64,000 nucleotides of DNA from Pipra filicauda (Eukaryota > Chordata > Aves > Passeriformes > Pipridae). The notes under the pieces are model-generated. The model worked only from the letters and a program-made list of their open reading frames with translations. It was not told the origin of the DNA and searched no databases. Both the position numbers and the translations under genes were made by a program. Positions 1 to 14,099 of this stretch are shown here, piece by piece; the first letter of the stretch is position 1; each line of letters begins with the position of its first letter. The stretch lies in assembly GCF_003945595.2 (NCBI RefSeq), contig NW_024104367.1:1691981-1755980 (forward strand), written 5' to 3'.

Positions 1-2102
1 ACAGATCATAGTTATGCTTGGAGGTTTGCTCTGTTTTTTGGGCAACTGGCCAAAGGAGATAAAGACCATCTTGATTAAAAAAAAAAATATAATTTTAAGG
101 CTGTGAATCTTCTGTTTAGGTAAAGTGGCATTTTTAGTAGCTGCCTTACCCAGGAGTGTGAGAAAGAGAATGAAGTTTAGTAATTTATTACTGTGAGGAC
201 TTCAAAAGAGTAGGTCAAGTGTGCTGGTTTTGCTCAGAAGGAATTGGAAGTGCAGAATGTGATGGCTGTAATTGATGCCAAGGCATTTTTGAAAGGGCAC
301 ATCAGAATCTGCTTTACCAACTTGTTTCACCAAGGGAAACGACTGGATAATCATCCCAGCAAGCTCCACATTTGCTATTTATGGATAAACCAGGTTTTAA
401 ATGTCATAGTTGGCAATTTTTTAGTAAGATTGTTTGTCAGAGGGATTGCTTAAGAGAATTCCAGTTTATTTATGGACGCGTTTAAGGCTTTCTACTGCTA
501 TCAGTGAAAACAGGCATAAAATCCCAAGCTGCAATGGAGGCTTTATTCTTGGTTTAGTACTGAGAATGATATGCTAAATTCATCTTTGATCAGTGTTAGA
601 GGTTGACTCTTTATTAGGCTGAGTAGGACAAAATTGAGTTTAAAATACTTAAATTTTCAAGAAATGAAAATTATCTAAAATTGTCAAAAGTAGCAAAGAA
701 GAAGATCCTTGTATGACAAAGAGGAAAAAACCCCGAGACTTACATAAATGAAGGTTTTAATATTGTGTTACATGAAATCTACTCATATTTTTGGGCCATT
801 TTATGCAATTGATTTCTAGGGAATGTCATTAAACTGCTGATCTTGCTGTATATTGCAGTGACTGATGATGTGGGAGAGGAATTCATGAAAAAAATTCTTA
901 TATGAAGACAGGAAAATGCAAGAATTTGGGGCTGTTGATCAAATGGAGTGTAATTTCCCAGATTTTTCTTTATGATTCATTTAGACCTGATTTTCCGTAG
1001 GTGTAATCTTATAGTAAATTAAATCCCTAATGTTACTGTGTTTAAATGGAATAAAAATCATGTTCTCTGGTAGTAGAAGATAAAAAGTGCTATGAATATT
1101 ACATGGGGGAAATTGATCCTTTGCACTGGTAAATGTTGTTTGTGCCTGGAATATTTTCTGTGCCACTTGACTTGGAGATCTGGAGTTTGATGATGTATTT
1201 GTATAAATATTGCTGTTAAGTGACTTGGATGTGCTTCAACTGTCTGTAGCCATTAAGCACAGTGATGATAATACATCATACTCTGCAATTAGATGGGTAA
1301 GAGTGGAGAACTCAGAATGACTTGCTAATTTTAGACCCGGGACTCTTAAAACATATTATTGGTTTAGCTGAAATGGGTGTGCGAAGAGAAAAAGACAAAT
1401 GACAGGAAGCAATTAAATTTTTTTTTTAATAAAGTGATTCTTGGGAGCAAAGGAAGCTTCTAGATTGCTTCATGGCAGTAGCTAAGCTACTGTGTCTAAA
1501 TTTTATTAAGTTTACTTTTTACTGTTAGATCTTTGTATCAAATGACCAGCAAAGTGAGCAATACATTTCAAGTACTGTACAAGTGACTTTATTAGGATTC
1601 AGTAATTCCATAAAACTCCACTCATTTTTGGCTGGACACGACGCAGATGCAAGTAATAGACAGTTTTATTACTATTGCTGCCATTTGATACAGCAGCTGA
1701 CAGTCCAGAACAAAGAGTCAATGACTTGCCCAAGATCACACAAGATGGGCAGTCAGGAATGTTCTCACTTTAACCACCAAGTGCTCTGTACTGTGATGAG
1801 GGGGAGGAACAGGTGATGCAATCCTGTTTTTAGGAACATGAAAAAATAGTCTAAAATCCCACATTTTTCGCTGCTGGGGAAACTCAATGTGAGTTTTTTC
1901 TCTGCCCAGCACCTCGAGCCTTTTACCAAAAGGCATTTCTGGGTTTTGTCCTTTGCCCAATGGTTGTTGCCTGTGGGCAGTTGTCTGTTTGCTTTAATTC
2001 TTCCATGTTTTCTTCACATGTTTTTCTACCTCTTACTTGGTCAGTGCAGTGCTGTGGTCAGTCTAAACCCTCTTCCTGAGTTTATCTGATTGCTTGGTAG
2101 CT
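1..2102. other. Intron, no recognised element
   Basis: AT-rich unique sequence. Small ORFs on both strands show no known motif. No CR1 tail or LTR end was seen. Confidence 0.6.
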
Positions 2103-2183
2103 ACTTATAGACTTATATAGACTTACAGACACTTATATAGACTTATAGACACTTATATAGACTTATAGACACTTATATAGACT
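2103..2183 (+). repeat. Minisatellite, unit about 20 bp, about 4 copies
   Basis: The unit ACTTATATAGACTTATAGAC is repeated nearly perfectly. The last two full units are identical and the first differs by a few bases. There are no genes nearby. Confidence 0.92.
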
Positions 2184-3504
2184 AAAGGTGCTCCATAGGC
2201 TGGAATGGTGGTGTGGGGGGAAGATAGCTACAAATGGAAACCAAATGAGTTGAAATACAAAAAGACAGAATGTTATCCAGATGCTCCCGGTCTATTCTCA
2301 TAGAATAGATCAGAGAAACTCATAGGATTCTCATTCTTCACTCGACTTGGTGGAAAACTTCCTACTGATGATCCATCTAATCTGATCCCAGTAAGTTTAC
2401 CCCTGAGGTTCCAGCAGCAAGCCAAGAACTCTGAGCTGAAACATGCATTTTTGGAAGTTATCCAATTTTATTAAAATATTTCAGTTGCAGAAAACTTTCT
2501 CCATCCTTAGAGCAGGTCCTTTAATGGTGGCACAGCCGTGCCTTTCAAAAGTGCATTTTACCATTAGCCCTGATTTGTCCACCTGCAATTTGCACCACTG
2601 GGCTTTGAAGCAAGTAAAGGTCCTCCTGCCCTAGGTATCTTTTCTCTCTACTTATTGTGAGATAATGTGGGACCAATTATTTTTTTAGAGTTTTGTTCTG
2701 AACTTTTGTGTGGGACAGAGATGTCAAATTCCAAAGGAAGGAGGATGCTCCCTTTCTGGCACTATCACACAGCTCAGTGATGATTGGCCCCGAAGTGCTG
2801 GTTTTGCTATTCAGGCTGTGTCTCCGTAAAGTTTTAAAGTTTTACGAATTATAATGAACATTTTTTTTAATGTTTCAGTTTTGAAACCGACCTTTTGGGT
2901 TTCCTTTGTGGTGGTGCTGTCATGCCACTGTAGTGCATAACTTCACCCAGACAATTTTTCAGCCACAAAAGAAGTAAAATGGTTTGATTGAATTGTCGCT
3001 GTTCTTTGTACCTGATATCCAAGTGTGGGTTATGATCTCCCAGTCAAGATGGAACGGAGTTGAAATGGTGGGTGATCTTTAGATTTTCAACTGAAAAATT
3101 AATAAAAGTAATAATAATTTTATTATCACGTTCTGTGCCACTTAATTCAGCGGATGTTCCTCAGAGTGATTGTTGTCCAACTTCAGAGAAGTCAATTGAG
3201 GAAAAGAAAAGGCTTGTCCCCAAATTAGAGCAGTTATAACCCTGGAATTCACTGAATAATAACTTTTACTGTGATTTCTGTGGAGGAAGAAAACTCAAAC
3301 AACCTGATCCTCAGGTGATTGTGTAGTGGCAGCTCTGCTCACCTGACCTCCTTTGTGAGAGCCACTTTGTGACAAGTCCCCGATGTAGAAGGTAACACAG
3401 TATGTGGACATTCTATCTTTATATCCTCTATACAGGGGACCTTGTTTCCACTTGAAAATGAGACATTGTGACATAAATATGTGCAAAATAAGACATGTTA
3501 TCTC

Positions 3505-3734
3505 TTGCACCAGGGGAGGTTCAGGCTGGACATTAGGAAAAACTTCTTCACTGAAAGAGTGGTCAGGCATTGGAACAGACTGCCCAGGGAAGTGGTGGAG
3601 TCACCAGATTGTTCAAAAAACAGCTGGATGTGGCATTTCATGATATGTTTTAGTGGGTGTGGTGGTGGTTGGTCAAGGGCTGGACTTGATGATCTTGGAG
3701 GTCTTTTCCAGCCTTAATGATCCTGTGATTCTTT
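3505..3734 (+). mobile_element. CR1 LINE 3' fragment
   Basis: The + strand encodes the CR1 ORF2 C-terminal signature ([21 protein letters not shown]) followed by the 3' UTR (GGACTTGATGATCTTGGAGGTC) and the tail GATCCTGTGATTCTT. The 5' part is truncated, as is usual for CR1. Confidence 0.9.
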
Positions 3735-6700
3735 ACAGGCTCATGTCCCTGCAAATAATAACCAAAAAGTAAAAACTTACTGCAGTCTCCATGGTGAAGG
3801 AAGGTTTAATTGCCTTCAAAAGAGTTAGAAAGTTTTTCTGCCTTTCTCAGAAAAGAGAGGAAACTGCTTGATCACTGCTCAGTTTGCTTTCCCTGGATTT
3901 TATAGAAGTGGAACTTGATTTTGGAAACCAAATCCTTCATGTTAGAAGGTTCGGAAAACAATGGAAAATGCCCTTTGTAAACTTGGTCTCTGAGGCAGGA
4001 AAAGCTTTTTTTGAAGGAGTTTAGAAGAAAAATTCAGAATGCAGCAAACTGAAGAGCTGCTCATCCTTGCATTTAAATAGTTAAAGTCTCCAGCACAGCT
4101 AAACACTTCATTAAGACTTTGTCAGCCAGGCTGAAGTGTTGCCCTTGGACTAACCTAAACAAATGTGATGGATTGGCTCTGGAGCAGTGTGTAGCTACAT
4201 TGCAACACAATTTCACAGCTTCTCTAAAATCTTTTCTTTTCCCCTTTTTTTCCCCCTTTCCTGTATCCGCCCTTTGAAGGAAGGTACAGATTATTTTGAT
4301 CATTTAGTTCCTATGTTTTAAAAATTTATTCCTTTACATTTACATTTACTGTTTGGAGTTATGTTGAATCTTTTATTTTTCCAACCCTTAAATAAGCCTT
4401 GAATTTTAGCTCATCACACAGCATAAACTGCAATTTTTCATACTTCCCTCTCTGCGTAACCAACTTGCTGGTTTATATTTTATTGCTGCTTTATGAATTT
4501 GGAAGATCTTAAAGAATAGCAGCAGATTTGAAACTGTTTTCCATATTATCCTCTGTGTAGTGGAAATACATTTCCTTGCAGGTTTGTCTGTGGATTTTGT
4601 TCGGGCTCTGTTTGATTTGAAAGCAATTAAATGACAAATAGACACTACAGGTTCAGATTCTCTGCAGGTTTCTCTGCTGCGTTTATACTTGGGGAGTAGG
4701 TTTGGATCTGGAGTGGCTGCCTGGAGTGGTGGAGAATATCAAATGTGTGTTTTCAATACTGGACATGAAAAGCACTGGGTTCTGAGCTGAGATTTTCCTA
4801 GGGAATTCTGAATTGAAAGGAATATGGATTGAGTGAAGTCTACTGTTAAATGAATTTTAAGGTGAAGAGATGAGGGCTATCTGTATGTCTGCTGTATAAT
4901 ATATTCCATATTTCTATAATACTTTTTTTTCCAGTAAGAGAAACAGGGACCAGAACTGACACGACAGGAAGACTAAGAAAGGCTTTCCTGGTTGTTGTCA
5001 TACAAATTTAGTTATAGCTTACATTTTGCTCCATATTTGACTCCACAGTTTCTAATTTGAGTAATGCTTTATCTAGGATGAGGCAAGGATGCCTCTGTAT
5101 CATGAACTAACAGTGTCAGGATGATGCTTCTCATCTGCTCTCTGTATTCAGTTCAGGTCCTCTTTTGCTGGGTGCTTATCCCTGCTTTTGTCAGGTGAAC
5201 TCAGGAGCAATCAGTGTGAATAACTATGGCTGCAAAGAAAATAAACAAGAAAAACACTGCAATCTGAGGATTTCTGATTGCCTTTTCCTTTATATCCTGT
5301 GACAATGCTCAAGGTCTTTAAAATAATTGTGATTGCTACTGGGTTCTTTTTTCCTTTTTTTTTTTTTTCCCTTCCCTTTCTCAGGAATTTCCCTAATTGC
5401 CTGCCAGTGCCACTTCCTCAGGTCTTACTGTCAGTTTATGATCATATAATCTACTGCAAATTGCTACCTTACATCTTTAATAAATATTCAGGGCACAGAG
5501 TGAAAACAAATCTATGACCTCCTGGAAAGAATTAAGATTTCTCTGCAACTAGACGTTTTAAGCAGTAATATAAACAAAATTATTTAGCTGCAAATAAACA
5601 GAAGTGAATTGTCAACATCCCCCCCCTTGATTGCATCGTTTTCCTCGATTGCTTCTGGGTAGGTTTTCACCTTTCCTTTACTGTTTCACTCAGGAACTTG
5701 GAAGAAGAGGTTATGGCTCTGAAACTTGTATAGCTGGGTATCACTGCTGTGACACCAGTGTCCTGTTAAAGTGTCAGCAGTGTCCCTGCCCCCATGGCCA
5801 CCTGGGCCCGTCTGTGTCTCCAGCCTTCCGAGAGCATCTTGTTGGAGCTGACGTGTGTCAGAGCTCGCTCTTGGAAATGGAGGGGTGCACCTGCTCTGAA
5901 ATTATTTCAAGAGGACATTTCAGTGTTGTGGCAGCCTTGGCAAGTGTTAAATGTGTTAATTCTTATGTCCTACCAAAACTTGTGTGCTAGTTGGATAGAA
6001 TTCAGCTTACATTATCACAGCATCCCAGAAACTTCTGGTGGTTTTTTTTTCCTTTTTCATCCTTTTTTTTTCTTTGACTGGAATCTGAACTTTCTTTTAA
6101 AGAAATCTTATTGAAAGTCAAGCCTTTTAATATGCTACCAAAACAAATTTCCCCACTTTTCCTCATAAAGAACTTTATTTTAAATAGATTTTTATTTTCC
6201 ATTAATAAACAGTTTAAGATAAAGCTGAGTTCAAGTCCAAAAATAATTAATGACAGCTAGAGAATACATGTGTAAATTAACTCATTTGTTGGGCTGCAGG
6301 GTATCCACGACTGAGAGTTCATGCTATTTAAAAAGCAAAATCTTAAAGGATACCTAAATTCTCTGTGATTTGTAACCTGGAGATTACCTGCCCTACCACC
6401 AACTCGTGATAGATTTTGAAGAGAGGACTAGAAAAATGACTGTTGGAAATTGGAAAGATTTGCTGCCTACATGGAATTGCACTTTATCTTATTTAAGTTA
6501 AGAAATTGAAGTGTAATCTAAGCAGGAATTCCTAATACAGATTTAATATTGCAAGGAAGGAATTTAGAACTGATCTAAACACGAATCCCTACTATTAATG
6601 TAATATCCCAAGGTGGATAGTTTTGTGAATGGCAAACTTAGGTCATAAATACATGCAAATGATTTATCTGGACAATTTCATATTCTGTTGAAATTCTGTT

Positions 6701-7550
6701 CATATTCTGGTTTATTTTTATGTACCACATACAAGAGTATGTATTTTAAATAAAATGGCTTGTGTGTGCCTGGGAGTACAGGAGGTTTGAACCACAAAAT
6801 GGGGGGGGAAACTCCAGAAATATCAGAGAACAGAGATGTTCTTTAGCAGACACGTCTGTGTTTCTGTTGAAAATACTTGATCTATTGGGTGTTGAATAAT
6901 GGTAATGGAAAAGACCGATGAGGCCTTTATGAGTTTCTACACTTCTAAGACTTCAAAAAACCCGAAGAAAATAACGCAGCAAACCAATTTGGGAATAGTC
7001 AGACTACATAATACAGAAAAGTGTTCAGGAAGATTATTTTTCTTAGATTCCATTATAGAAGAGAAGTGAAATGGCTCAATTTATTTAGTACCCAGACTAA
7101 GCCTGTAAGCCCAAGGAGTCTACACTTGCCTCAGTGATTCCCCTTAGTGATTTGAATGTTTGTAAGATCGATCATATCAAAATGAAACAACAGAGTCTGC
7201 AGGAAGAAAACCCCAAAGCAAGCAAGGCTTTGTGAGCACACAGGAGGTGGAGTTGAGTGAGTACAAATGTTTAGGTGTGGAGCAGAGATGTTTGGAGCTG
7301 CTTATTTTTGAGGGATATTAATGAAGGCTACGTGGTTAGTAATCTGAGATTGGTGGTTAATGAGGCCTTCATGTTCTCTTGCTGTGTCCTTTCCTTTTTG
7401 TCATGTAATTCTGTGGCATATTCCCTGGAAAACTCTACTACCTTCATTACATACACATATCAGTGCTTTTAGTGTTCTAGTCTAAGGCTGAGGTCCTGAG
7501 CCACAGAAGCTACAAACCACTTGGAAACTGCAAGGTAAAGTTAATTCATT
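3735..7550. other. Intron, no recognised element
   Basis: AT-rich with T-rich runs near 5350-5370 and 6040-6075 and a C8 run near 5620. A 119-codon frame at 5631-5990 lacks splice context and known motifs. Nothing else was identified. Confidence 0.6.
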
Positions 7551-7726
7551 CAGCATTATGAAACACAAATTAAGCTGATTAATGCCAGTTAAGATTGTAT
7601 ACAAGTAGGTAGATTTAAAAAAAGAGAACTATAACTTCAGCATTATGAAAAACAATTTAAAACTGATTAATGCCAGTTAAAATTGTATAGAAGTAGGTAG
7701 ATTTTAAAAAAGAAAAAATATAACTT
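7551..7726 (+). repeat. Tandem duplication, two units of about 87-89 bp
   Basis: CAGCATTATGAAA...TGATTAATGCCAGTTAA...AAGTAGGTAGATTT...TATAACTT occurs at 7551-7637 and again at 7638-7726. The copies differ at roughly ten positions and by small A-run changes. It is a local duplication in unique intron sequence. Confidence 0.93.
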
Positions 7727-8988
7727 GCTTTTATAAATGAAACTGAAGATATTTCTGTCTCACTTGATTTATATTTAGGAAAAAAACACCGTGATTGTTC
7801 TACTACTTTCAGCTGTCATTTTTGTCAGTTCTTAATTTACTTCTTTCTAAACAAGTTTACAAATTTGTTCATTTAAGATGGAAAGTTGACTGCTGCTGTT
7901 TTTGTTTAACACATGCTTGAAAATGTGCTACTTTTGAAGATGCTTATTTAGGTGAAAGCTGAAGTCAAGCATTTGAGTGTGTTTACTTTCAGAAATCTGT
8001 TTCAGTTGCTGCCTGACTGGGTCTCCAGTGTTCCTATTGACTGGTTTTAACTTGAAAGGGAATTAGAAGCACCCACTGTTACTTGTTTAATGAATGTGGG
8101 GCTATTTTATTTCCACTGAGTAAGAGATGACATGAAGTTGTACGTGTAGTTATATATAGTTGTAGAAAGGTTCTTCTCACTTTCTCCTGAGAAGCTTGAT
8201 GAATCCTCACCCTGTAAGAGTTCTGTGAACTGAATTTTCACCCTCAGGTTTTGTGCTGAATGTTCTGATTATGAAAGCTGACATGGCACGCAGGGATTGG
8301 GATGTGGCAGTTTGAATGAAGTTTAGTAACTCTACCTTGTCAAGAGGGAATTTCTTGTTACAACAGGCTACCGTGGGTAGGCTGGTAGTAGGGGCAGTTG
8401 CTGGGAGTGGTTCAGCTTGAATCAAGCAGGAGAGGGATTTTGAGTAGATTTTCCCCTTATTATAAAAGTGGACTTTAAGGGTTGACTTCTGATAACTGTT
8501 CTGTCTTGATAGAAATATTTCTGAGGACAGCAGAAGACCTTACCACTGTCATTTTAACACAGTTTAACACAGTCATTTTGGATCAAAGGTCTCCTTTTCA
8601 AGACCTTAGCCCAATTGAGGGCAGTACACTCTCTTAGGAGACTACTTTTCCATACTAGTGTGAGTTACTCCGTGCCATTTTTCATCTAAGAACTTCAAGG
8701 TCAAAGTGCTGAATAGGAAAAAATGGAAAGATATTTTTCAGAATCAGTGTGTTCTTGTGTTATATCATTTTTGTGTTTCTCTTGAGTGATCTGCAGCATT
8801 CCTGTGGCATTTTTCACCAGTACATGAAAAGGTCTCGAGAATATATGATGCCAGTTATATTCTACATCACAGTCGTCACTATCAGGGTGGAAAACATGAG
8901 TACAAGTACAGAACTATTTGAACTTTTAGGTTCTGATTCATTAAGGAAAATTAGTAGTTGCATTAGAGTCATATTGACTGAATCAGTC

Positions 8989-9043
8989 TCACAGAATGGT
9001 TGAGGTTGGAAGGCACCTCTGGAAGTCATTTAGTGCCATCCTT
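8989..9043 (-). mobile_element. CR1 3' tip
   Basis: TCACAGAATGGTTGAGGTTGGAAGGCACCTCTGGAAGTCATT is the reverse complement of the CR1 3' UTR and tail. Only about 55 bp remain. Confidence 0.8.
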
Positions 9044-10809
9044 TATTGTTTCATAGGCAAAGAGAAAGTACACCTTACATGGCTAAGCCAGGAATTTAGT
9101 ATTAGTACAGCTGAAATCTTAACCTTTTAATCATTATTAGTCCAGACCTAATCTTTACAGGAGGAATAATGATACAGTTGGAATTATTACACACTGAATT
9201 CTTAGCACTAGGAAAAAGTGCTCTGAGGTTGGTCTCTTCCCAGTGCTGGGGAAGTGTCAGCTATGGGTGGCCTTCATGGGGAGGAATATGCCATAGGAGG
9301 TTTCTTTTCTAGGATACACTTTCTAATGTTTTTTTACACCTTACTTTCTCTCCATTGGCCTGCAGTTCCATGTTACATCCAAAATTGGCATCTTTTTGAT
9401 GTTATTTGTTCTCTTTGTTAGCCCTGAATAGGGTTTTTGTCCAGCTGCATTTCTTTGTCTGCCTGTTGGTCAGTGATTTCCAGCCTTTGGGGTTTCCAGT
9501 GTCCAGTGTGTCCCATCTCTAATCATGCCAGGCCTGTACAGCTCTGCTGCAACCACCTCTCAAAGGGTCTCTCATCAGGCAAGGCCTGAGTTTCTTTACA
9601 CCACATCATTATTGTATTCATAAATGTCTTATTCTCCATAGATTGTGTCTTACAACTCTATGTGTAAAACTGTGATTGTACAAGTAAAACAAATTGGACA
9701 TAGTATCCTGATCAGCTGGACGAGTTTTTGTGGCAGTTATAGCTCGTAAAATAAAGTTGCAGCCCGGTCAATCAGAGCAAACTGCACAAACCTCAGTCCT
9801 GAGGCCTTGTGAGCTCAATATGATGCACCAGAAATACAAATTCTGGCCCTTTCCTCCCAGGGCACTGTGGTGTTCCAGGGCTGTCCAGACTGGATTTGTT
9901 TTAAGTGGTGAGTACGTGAGGGAAGTGAACACGAGTTCCAGTCTCTTCTGTAATGAATATTCATCAACGGAATAGGAAATGATTCTGTGGCACTCTGGAA
10001 TCTTAATGGAAGAGAATAGAGGAATTTAGTTACTATTCCTTGGGAAAGATTGGGTCTTTTCCCCCCCAATTTATCAAATAGTTGTGTATACTTATTGTTG
10101 TCAGGAGTTAGTTGTATTTACTCTTGAAAACTGATACCTTTGGGGGTGAACTGCTTTCTAGAAAACAGTGAATAATGGCTAAATTATTAATAGTATGATT
10201 TATGGAAAGAAAACCAGAAATTGTTGACCTGTGTAGTATGTTCAGAATAATTCTACTTTAATGAGTGTGGAATCAGAGCAGTTTCTTCCAGTGAAACTTC
10301 TAAGTGCAGTGGATTTTGGGTTTTGGCAACAGCCTTTCCCATTTTATGCAGTGAATAGCAGACCTGCTGAAAGTTCTTCCCTAAATGGAGTGTAACAGTG
10401 CCTTCCACAAGAAAATAGGAAATAGTTGTTCTCTCTGAGCTTGTCAGCTGTTTTGCTTATGGGATAGTTAAGTGTTTTGTTACTGCTTTGAAGAAAAATG
10501 GTAGCAGCTGAAGTAATATTTCATGTTCTCTACATGTGATTCTTTGTGAATATATTTAATAACAGCAGAGATATTGGACTGGAAGTTGAGGTAGTGTTAG
10601 TGATCATTAGTAACAGCAATATGAATTAATTGTCTAACTGATCAAATATGCACATTTGTTTCCTATGAAGTTGATTACACCTGTTGAAAAACTTAAATAA
10701 ATGTAGTATTACATGGAATCTTTTTATTCAAGAAGGAAGGAGAGACATAAGTCTACTTATAATTTGTGTACAATAGCTGCCTTTTTCTTAATGTAACCGG
10801 TTTTGGCTG

Positions 10810-10885
10810 AATAAAATCGTTGAATGGTTTGGGTTGGAAGGGACCTTAAAGATCATCTAGTTCCAATGCCTCATTTGGGGAATTT
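10810..10885 (-). mobile_element. CR1 3' tip
   Basis: The CR1 3' end in reverse: TGGTTTGGGTTGGAAGGGACCTTAAAGATCATCTAGTTCCAATGCC. It is a short, 5'-truncated copy. Confidence 0.85.
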
Positions 10886-11723
10886 TTTGTACTACCTTAA
10901 TCTCCAATCAGGTATTGTTCTTAATGCATGTCTGGATTAAGGAAAAATGTTGCCTGGAATAATATGGTATTTCCCTTGTTGCTCCTCTTTTATAGATATG
11001 CAATGTATTATAGTCTTGTCACTCACTCTGTTATGTGAAGGGGTGGAGAGTGAATAATGATGGGAATATTTGTTGTGAGTTTGGGGAAGGGGGAAAAATA
11101 AAAGTCAACACCAACATAAGAAATCTTTCTCCCATGCTACTGCCTTCATCAAAGTGTCAAAACTTGGCTCATAACTTCTATGAATTGTTAAAAGATAAAA
11201 TATATAACGAGACTGGGAATTCTTTTGGAGTTTTTCATATGTGAACACAGTAAACTGATCAATAAACTTTATACTTGATACTGCAATTTATCTTCACTAT
11301 ATTTATCTGTCACCACTTTTTCAATGAAAGCTGCAGTAATTTTAGCAGCAGAATTTGAAAAACAGCACTGCTTGTCCTTGCATAGCTGCTTTTTGGAGGC
11401 CAAATTCCAGGGAAAAGCAAACCAAAAGCAAACCCTTCCATTTATCTCATTCTTACGATCCTGCTGTTCATTTCCACCAATAGAAACTATTATTTTATAG
11501 CAATATTCATATGCCTTAGTGGTTAGTCTGTTGTGTTCCTGGAGCACTTCTAAGGTTGCAAGAAGAACATGCAAACTGGAAATCTTGAACCATTCCAGTT
11601 CCTAGAGAATTGTTCCTTATTCTTACCTTTAGATAAACTTAGGAGGAGGTTAATGGATGACATGAGATGGTTGTGTGAGCTTAAAACAACCCATCTATTT
11701 AAAATGTATAAGTGTATAAATAG

Positions 11724-11739
11724 TCACCAGATGGCACTG
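11724..11739 (+). promoter_or_regulatory. CTCF-like motif
   Basis: TCACCAGATGGCACTG fits the CTCF core CCASYAGRKGGCRS except at the first base. It lies in AT-rich intron. Confidence 0.3.
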
Positions 11740-13096
11740 TGACTGAGATTTAAACACGGCACCCATAAATATAGGCAGCTACATCTTGGAATAGATGTTG
11801 TCTCTGAAGTTGTTATAGCAAACAACGATAGGTGTGGGTGTGGTGGGTTTTTATTTATTTTTTTTTTTGTTATTATTTCTATTTTTCTATCTGTGTTGAA
11901 CTTTAAATGTACCTTGGCTTCAGTAGCTTGTGCTTAGGAACTGCTACTTTATCCAGTCAAGACCATTTATGTGAATGGATCCAGCCAACTGATGCTTGCT
12001 AATGATTAATTTTAGACTATCTGATTAACTTATAATAAATTCAGGCAACTTTTGATATTCTGCTTTTACTTCTAAGGGAATACATGCAACAAATTGCTTG
12101 AGGAGAAAAAGTCATTCTGATCAGAGTCAGATGCTACTTGACCAAAGATTTATACCAGAAGAGAGTCATAAAGTAATAGTCATATTATTCAGTTTAAATT
12201 TGTGGCACAAGTCGAACTGGAACTCTTAGGAAAGCTTTTACACCCTTCAAATAACATCACTTTTGTAGTAGACATTGAAGTTAAGTGGAACAAAAATTAA
12301 TTTCTTTTGCACAGAGGTTTCATGTAATTTTTGTTTTATTTGTAAAAATCAGATGTTTTAAAAGAATTCTGTCAGTGAAGCTATTGCTCATTCTAAAGGC
12401 TTGTTTTGTCATGAATTTTTCTGTTTGAAGAACTGTCTGACCAGATCGGGCATCACTTTCCTCTAGTCCTCAGCATCACACTTTGACTGGTTGAGTAAAA
12501 ATCTTTCATATCACTTGGCAGATATGGAAAAATAGTAGGGAGATGTGGAGTAGTACTGTCAGTATTTATATAAATTTTTCAGAAGTTCAGGGTTGTAATG
12601 TGTGCTCTAATTCCCCTGTGGTACAGCTAGAAAAAAGATTGGAAATGTTTAAACTTGAAAGAAAGAAGTGATGTGTAGTTGATAAAGGACAAATTTGTGT
12701 AGAAGTGTTAATTCTTTTTGCCTTGCAGCCCAAGTTCACTGCCATGACCAAGTTGACCATATGCCCTATGAAAACAGCAATTCTAATTATCCCAAGAGCT
12801 TAATTTTCTCACCTGAATATTCAGGTCTCATACTACAGTAGAGTCTACTTTTTCAGTATTTAAGTTTTATATGGCAGATTACATTATCTTACCAAAAATA
12901 AGGCTTTAAGAAGGATACAACAGATAGAACTTGTTCTATTTAAATTGTAGTTCATCCTTAAATAATCCTCAAGAAAGCTGGAAGGTGTAATATAAACCTA
13001 CTCTAAAAGCTGTATTTAATTTTGGCTGGGAGATAAATTTTCTTTCCTAGAGGCTCGTTTTCCCTTGCATTTGGAAGTGCACATCCAAGTGTGCAT

Positions 13097-13450
13097 CAGA
13101 ATGGCTGAGACTGGAAGACACAACTGGAGGGTATCTTTTCCAGTCCTGCTCAAGCCACCTGAAGTCAGTTGTGTCCAGCTGACTTTTGAGTATGTTAAAG
13201 GTGGGAGAATCCACAGCCTCTCTGGGCAGCCTGTTGCAGTGCTCAGTCACCCTGGGCTGCTTTGGGCTGCAGTGGAGTTGATGTTCTACAGGGTGGCTGC
13301 TCTGGGGCTCTGCTTTGGATTTGTGCTGGAAACAGGGATGTGAAACAGGGATTTGTGCTGAGAATTCAGGGATGTTTCCTCATGTTCTGAGGGAACCTCC
13401 TGTGTTCAGTGTGTGCCCATTTCCACTGTCTGTCACTGGGCACCACCCAA
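13097..13450 (-). mobile_element. CR1 3' fragment with ORF2 C-terminal end
   Basis: The - strand reads HCNRLPREAVDSP, the conserved end of CR1 ORF2, then the 3' UTR to about 13097. The upstream part (to about 13450) matches the CR1 segment around GGTGCCCAGTGACAG. A short local duplication of GGATTTGTGCTG occurs at 13317 and 13347. Confidence 0.8.
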
Positions 13451-14099
13451 ATGACAAGCAGTAGGCACAAGCTGGAAGATAAGAAGCTGCAGTCAGATTT
13501 TGGGAAGATTGTTGTTTACAGGGAGGGCACTGAGATACAAAATGGCTGCTCAGAGATGTTGCAAAATCTGCATTTTCAGAATGAGACTTGATGAAACAAC
13601 CTGCTGTAACTGAGCCCCATGTTGAGCAAAGGGCTGATCAGAGAACCTCCAGAGATTTCTTCTCAACTAAATATTTTTTGCTATATGACATGATTTACTC
13701 TGGGAGCACATCCTTCTTTGTGGAGACCTTCATCATTCGTACCTTTTTTTTTGGTTGTTTTTTGATGAGCCACATTTTCCAGTGTACAGTTACTTATTAG
13801 GCAATTAGCAGTTTTTATTTTCATTTGATAATTTAAAAAGATGTAAACACTTCCCTGATTAATAAAGGATGCTTGTTTGTTTTTAATCAACTGACTGAAC
13901 TGGCCACAGTGTTATTACTGTGCTGGTATCAACTGTGATCACAAAGATCATGAAAATACTAAAAGTAGCAAACAAAAAAGAGAATGTATGTCTGAATTAA
14001 TGATTTCTGAATTTAGAAATCTTTCTTGAGACAGTTTTCCTTTATTCATCTGAATGATGGCTTATGCAGTTGTTAGTAACAACTTTGTAACCATCATTT

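Noticed and set aside
5631..5990. 119-codon ORF, partly cysteine-rich
   Set aside because: No signal peptide, known cysteine spacing or splice context; likely chance.
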